Shown one piece after another: positions 39,416 to 41,071 of a DNA stretch of 41,071 bases (the first letter of the stretch is position 1; the number at the start of each line of letters is the position of its first letter). The stretch comes from Deltaproteobacteria bacterium (GTDB taxonomy: Bacteria; Desulfobacterota; GWC2-55-46): positions 1-41,071 of the forward strand of contig JACPGB010000041.1 in assembly GCA_016182655.1 (NCBI GenBank). Direction: 5' to 3'. A program made the translations under genes and the position numbers. Below the pieces are notes generated by a model that worked only from the letters and a program-made list of their open reading frames with translations, made no database searches and had not been told where the DNA came from.

Positions 39416-41071
39416 TTAAGGGGCGGTAGGAAGGCCGGTTATCGACCTTATCTTCACGGCGGCTGATTCCTTGTAGGAACGGTATTGGTCAGGGGCCTTT
39501 GTGATGAAGAACGAGTAGCTCTCAACGGCCTCAGGGGTCCTCCCCAGGGCCAGGTAGGCGTCGCCAAGCGCGTAATATACCTCTGAATACGCCGGGTCTG
39601 CCTTAAGCGCGGCGAGGTAGGAGATGACGGCGTCTTCATTAAGACCTTTTGCCTTGAATGTGAGGCCGAGGTTATAGAGCGCCTTCGAATTTGCCGGGTC
39701 TATAGTTATGGCCTCTCTGAACCATTCGATCGCGTCGTCGAACCGGCCGGTCTCCTGATAGAGTGTGGCGAGGTTCATGCGGGCGATGTTAAAAGACGGG
39801 TCGAGCCGGATAGACTCCATAAACTGGATTTCGGCCTCCCTAATGAGCCCCTTTTTGTAATATACCGCCCCGAGGTTGAGGCGTCCTAATGGGCTCTCCG
39901 GGCTCTTCTCGACCACATCCGACCAGAGCGATAATCCGTCCTTCCAGACCTCGTTCCTCTTGTGCGCGGCTATGCCGAGCGGTAGCGCTATTAGAAAAGC
40001 GAGTATTACCGGGGCCGCCCTTCCCTCGCCGCGTTTCCCGAGGATGTAAAAGACCATTGAGAAAAACGCGAGAAAGGCTCCGAATGACGGCAGATAGAGC
40101 CTGTGCTCGAAGATGACATCCCGTATCGGTATGAGAGACGATTCGACCGAGAGAGTGAGAAAAAACCAGAGGACGCCGATGGAAAATAGGACCCCGTACG
40201 CGCTTTTATTTTTATGGGACCTTACAAGGACGTAAACCGCAAAGACGAAGAGCGCAAGGAGGAATATGAATGAGGCAACGACCTCGGGTGTAAAAAACGA
40301 TTTGTACGTCTTCATCTCGTAGAGGAGGTTCAGGCCATACGGAAGCGCAAGGAGCCTCAGGTATATGACTATGACCCTGAACTGGGTTATCAGGTACTCG
40401 TATCTCGAGAGCTCGCTCAATTCCTTATTCTGAAGGGCGGTTATGGAGTCCGATATACCCATGCCGGGCGCGGCCTCGTGGGTAAGGAATGTCAAGGGGA
40501 TGATGAGGAGCGTGAGCGCGAACGGAACGAGCGCCTTTATCCTCGTCCTCGCCTCCCCTTTCCCGAAAAGCGTAGCTTCAAACAAGATGATTGCGAGCGG
40601 GAGCGTAAAGCTTATCTCCTTTGTCCTCATCGCGAATACGGCAAGTATTATCGAAAAGAGATAGGGGAGTTTCCTGACTCCTGCGCTCGCGCCGAGCCTG
40701 GCCTTCAGGTAAAGGACGACGGACGCAAGGTAAAAGAGCGCGGCGAGCGCGGCGTATCTCTGCGTGATGTAGGTGACCGACTCCGTCTGGACCGGGTGCA
40801 CGGCAAAGACGAGCGTGGAAAGGAACGCGATTGATCCGGCCGACACGCGCGGGAGGGCGTTCAGCGCCGGGGTCTTCGTCATGAGCCTTGCAAGAGAGTA
40901 GACGAGAAAGGCGTTTATCATGTGGATGATTATATTGACGAGATGGTAGCCGCTCGGGTCGAGGCTTCCGAAATAATAGTTGAGCGCAAAGGAGAGGTTG
41001 CCGAGATACCTTGATCCCGTCGGCGGCCAGAGGTTTGAGAGCGTCTTTATCGCGTCGTTATTGACGATGTA
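39416..41071 (-). CDS. multi-membrane TPR protein (TMTC/PMT-like glycosyltransferase), 5' partial
   Basis: The frame is open to the right edge of the window, with at least 551 residues and no start inside (the ATG at 40921 is internal). The N-terminal part is membrane-embedded with about nine to ten segments and has the RYLGNLSFALNYYFG and GYHLVNIIIHMINA blocks, typical of TMTC/PMT-like GT-C glycosyltransferases. The C-terminal 200 residues contain four to five TPR units (GRLNLGAVYYKKGLI; ARMNLATLYQETGRF; ALYNLGLTFKAKGLN; VYYALGDAYLALGRT). The TPRs probably face the periplasm and bind a protein partner. Donor and acceptor are unknown. Confidence 0.8.
   Translation of the reverse strand, partial: YIVNNDAIKTLSNLWPPTGSRYLGNLSFALNYYFGSLDPSGYHLVNIIIHMINAFLVYSLARLMTKTPALNALPRVSAGSIAFLSTLVFAVHPVQTESVTYITQRYAALAALFYLASVVLYLKARLGASAGVRKLPYLFSIILAVFAMRTKEISFTLPLAIILFEATLFGKGEARTRIKALVPFALTLLIIPLTFLTHEAAPGMGISDSITALQNKELSELSRYEYLITQFRVIVIYLRLLALPYGLNLLYEMKTYKSFFTPEVVASFIFLLALFVFAVYVLVRSHKNKSAYGVLFSIGVLWFFLTLSVESSLIPIRDVIFEHRLYLPSFGAFLAFFSMVFYILGKRGEGRAAPVILAFLIALPLGIAAHKRNEVWKDGLSLWSDVVEKSPESPLGRLNLGAVYYKKGLIREAEIQFMESIRLDPSFNIARMNLATLYQETGRFDDAIEWFREAITIDPANSKALYNLGLTFKAKGLNEDAVISYLAALKADPAYSEVYYALGDAYLALGRTPEAVESYSFFITKAPDQYRSYKESAAVKIRSITGLPTAP

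Overview
The window reads as chromosomal DNA of a Gram-negative, probably anaerobic or microaerophilic bacterium. The best guess is the Desulfobacterota ('Deltaproteobacteria') or a neighbouring phylum. The reasons are a Wza/Wzz/Wzx envelope system, three radical-SAM proteins with B12-type N-terminal domains, a cobalamin-riboswitch-controlled ThiC-like gene resembling anaerobic benzimidazole synthase BzaF, an ApgM-type protein beside hom and thrC, and AlaC-type aminotransferase. I saw no rRNA, tRNA, CRISPR array, transposase or phage gene. Nearly all genes lie on the minus strand; only a CZB-domain protein and a bacteriohemerythrin are on plus.

Region 1 (1-17.9 kb) looks like one long minus-strand envelope operon, reading from wza at 17.6 kb down past the left edge: polysaccharide export lipoprotein, chain-length determinant (split by an in-frame amber codon), flippase, two LpxL/HtrB-type acyltransferases, radical SAM, alkaline-phosphatase-superfamily protein, O-antigen ligase-like protein, secreted alpha/beta hydrolase, double deacetylase-like protein, methyltransferase, two more radical SAM proteins and a third acyltransferase. 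No glycosyltransferase is seen in it. Many genes overlap by 4 nt (ATGA). The product is plausibly an unusual acylated surface polymer or glycolipid.

Region 2 (17.9-24.5 kb) holds an MDR dehydrogenase/acyl-CoA ligase pair, a phosphoglycosyl transferase fused to a degenerate nucleotidyltransferase, and DEAD-box helicase deaD.

Region 3 (24.6-26.5 kb) looks gene-poor but contains seven tiny minus-strand frames of 30-40 codons. Six have purine-rich Shine-Dalgarno sites, most are followed by hairpins, and all encode predicted single-pass membrane microproteins. Six share a Glu at the start of the membrane segment and two are clearly homologous. A 129-nt imperfect palindrome sits among them. This is the most likely undescribed system in the window.

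Region 4 (26.5-31.9 kb) has a stand-alone CZB protein, the ThiC/BzaF-like gene with cobalamin riboswitch and terminator, an SOS cassette (lexA, small partner, dinB) and a bacteriohemerythrin with a strong FliA-type promoter match. A weaker FliA-like match precedes the CZB gene, suggesting both belong to a motility or chemotaxis regulon.

Region 5 (31.9-41 kb) has mtgA, then alaC-hom-thrC and apgM (threonine pathway; apgM may supply homoserine kinase), lipA, and a partial multi-membrane TPR protein. Gaps in the 28-38 kb part are filled with C/T-rich hairpins and short dispersed repeats.
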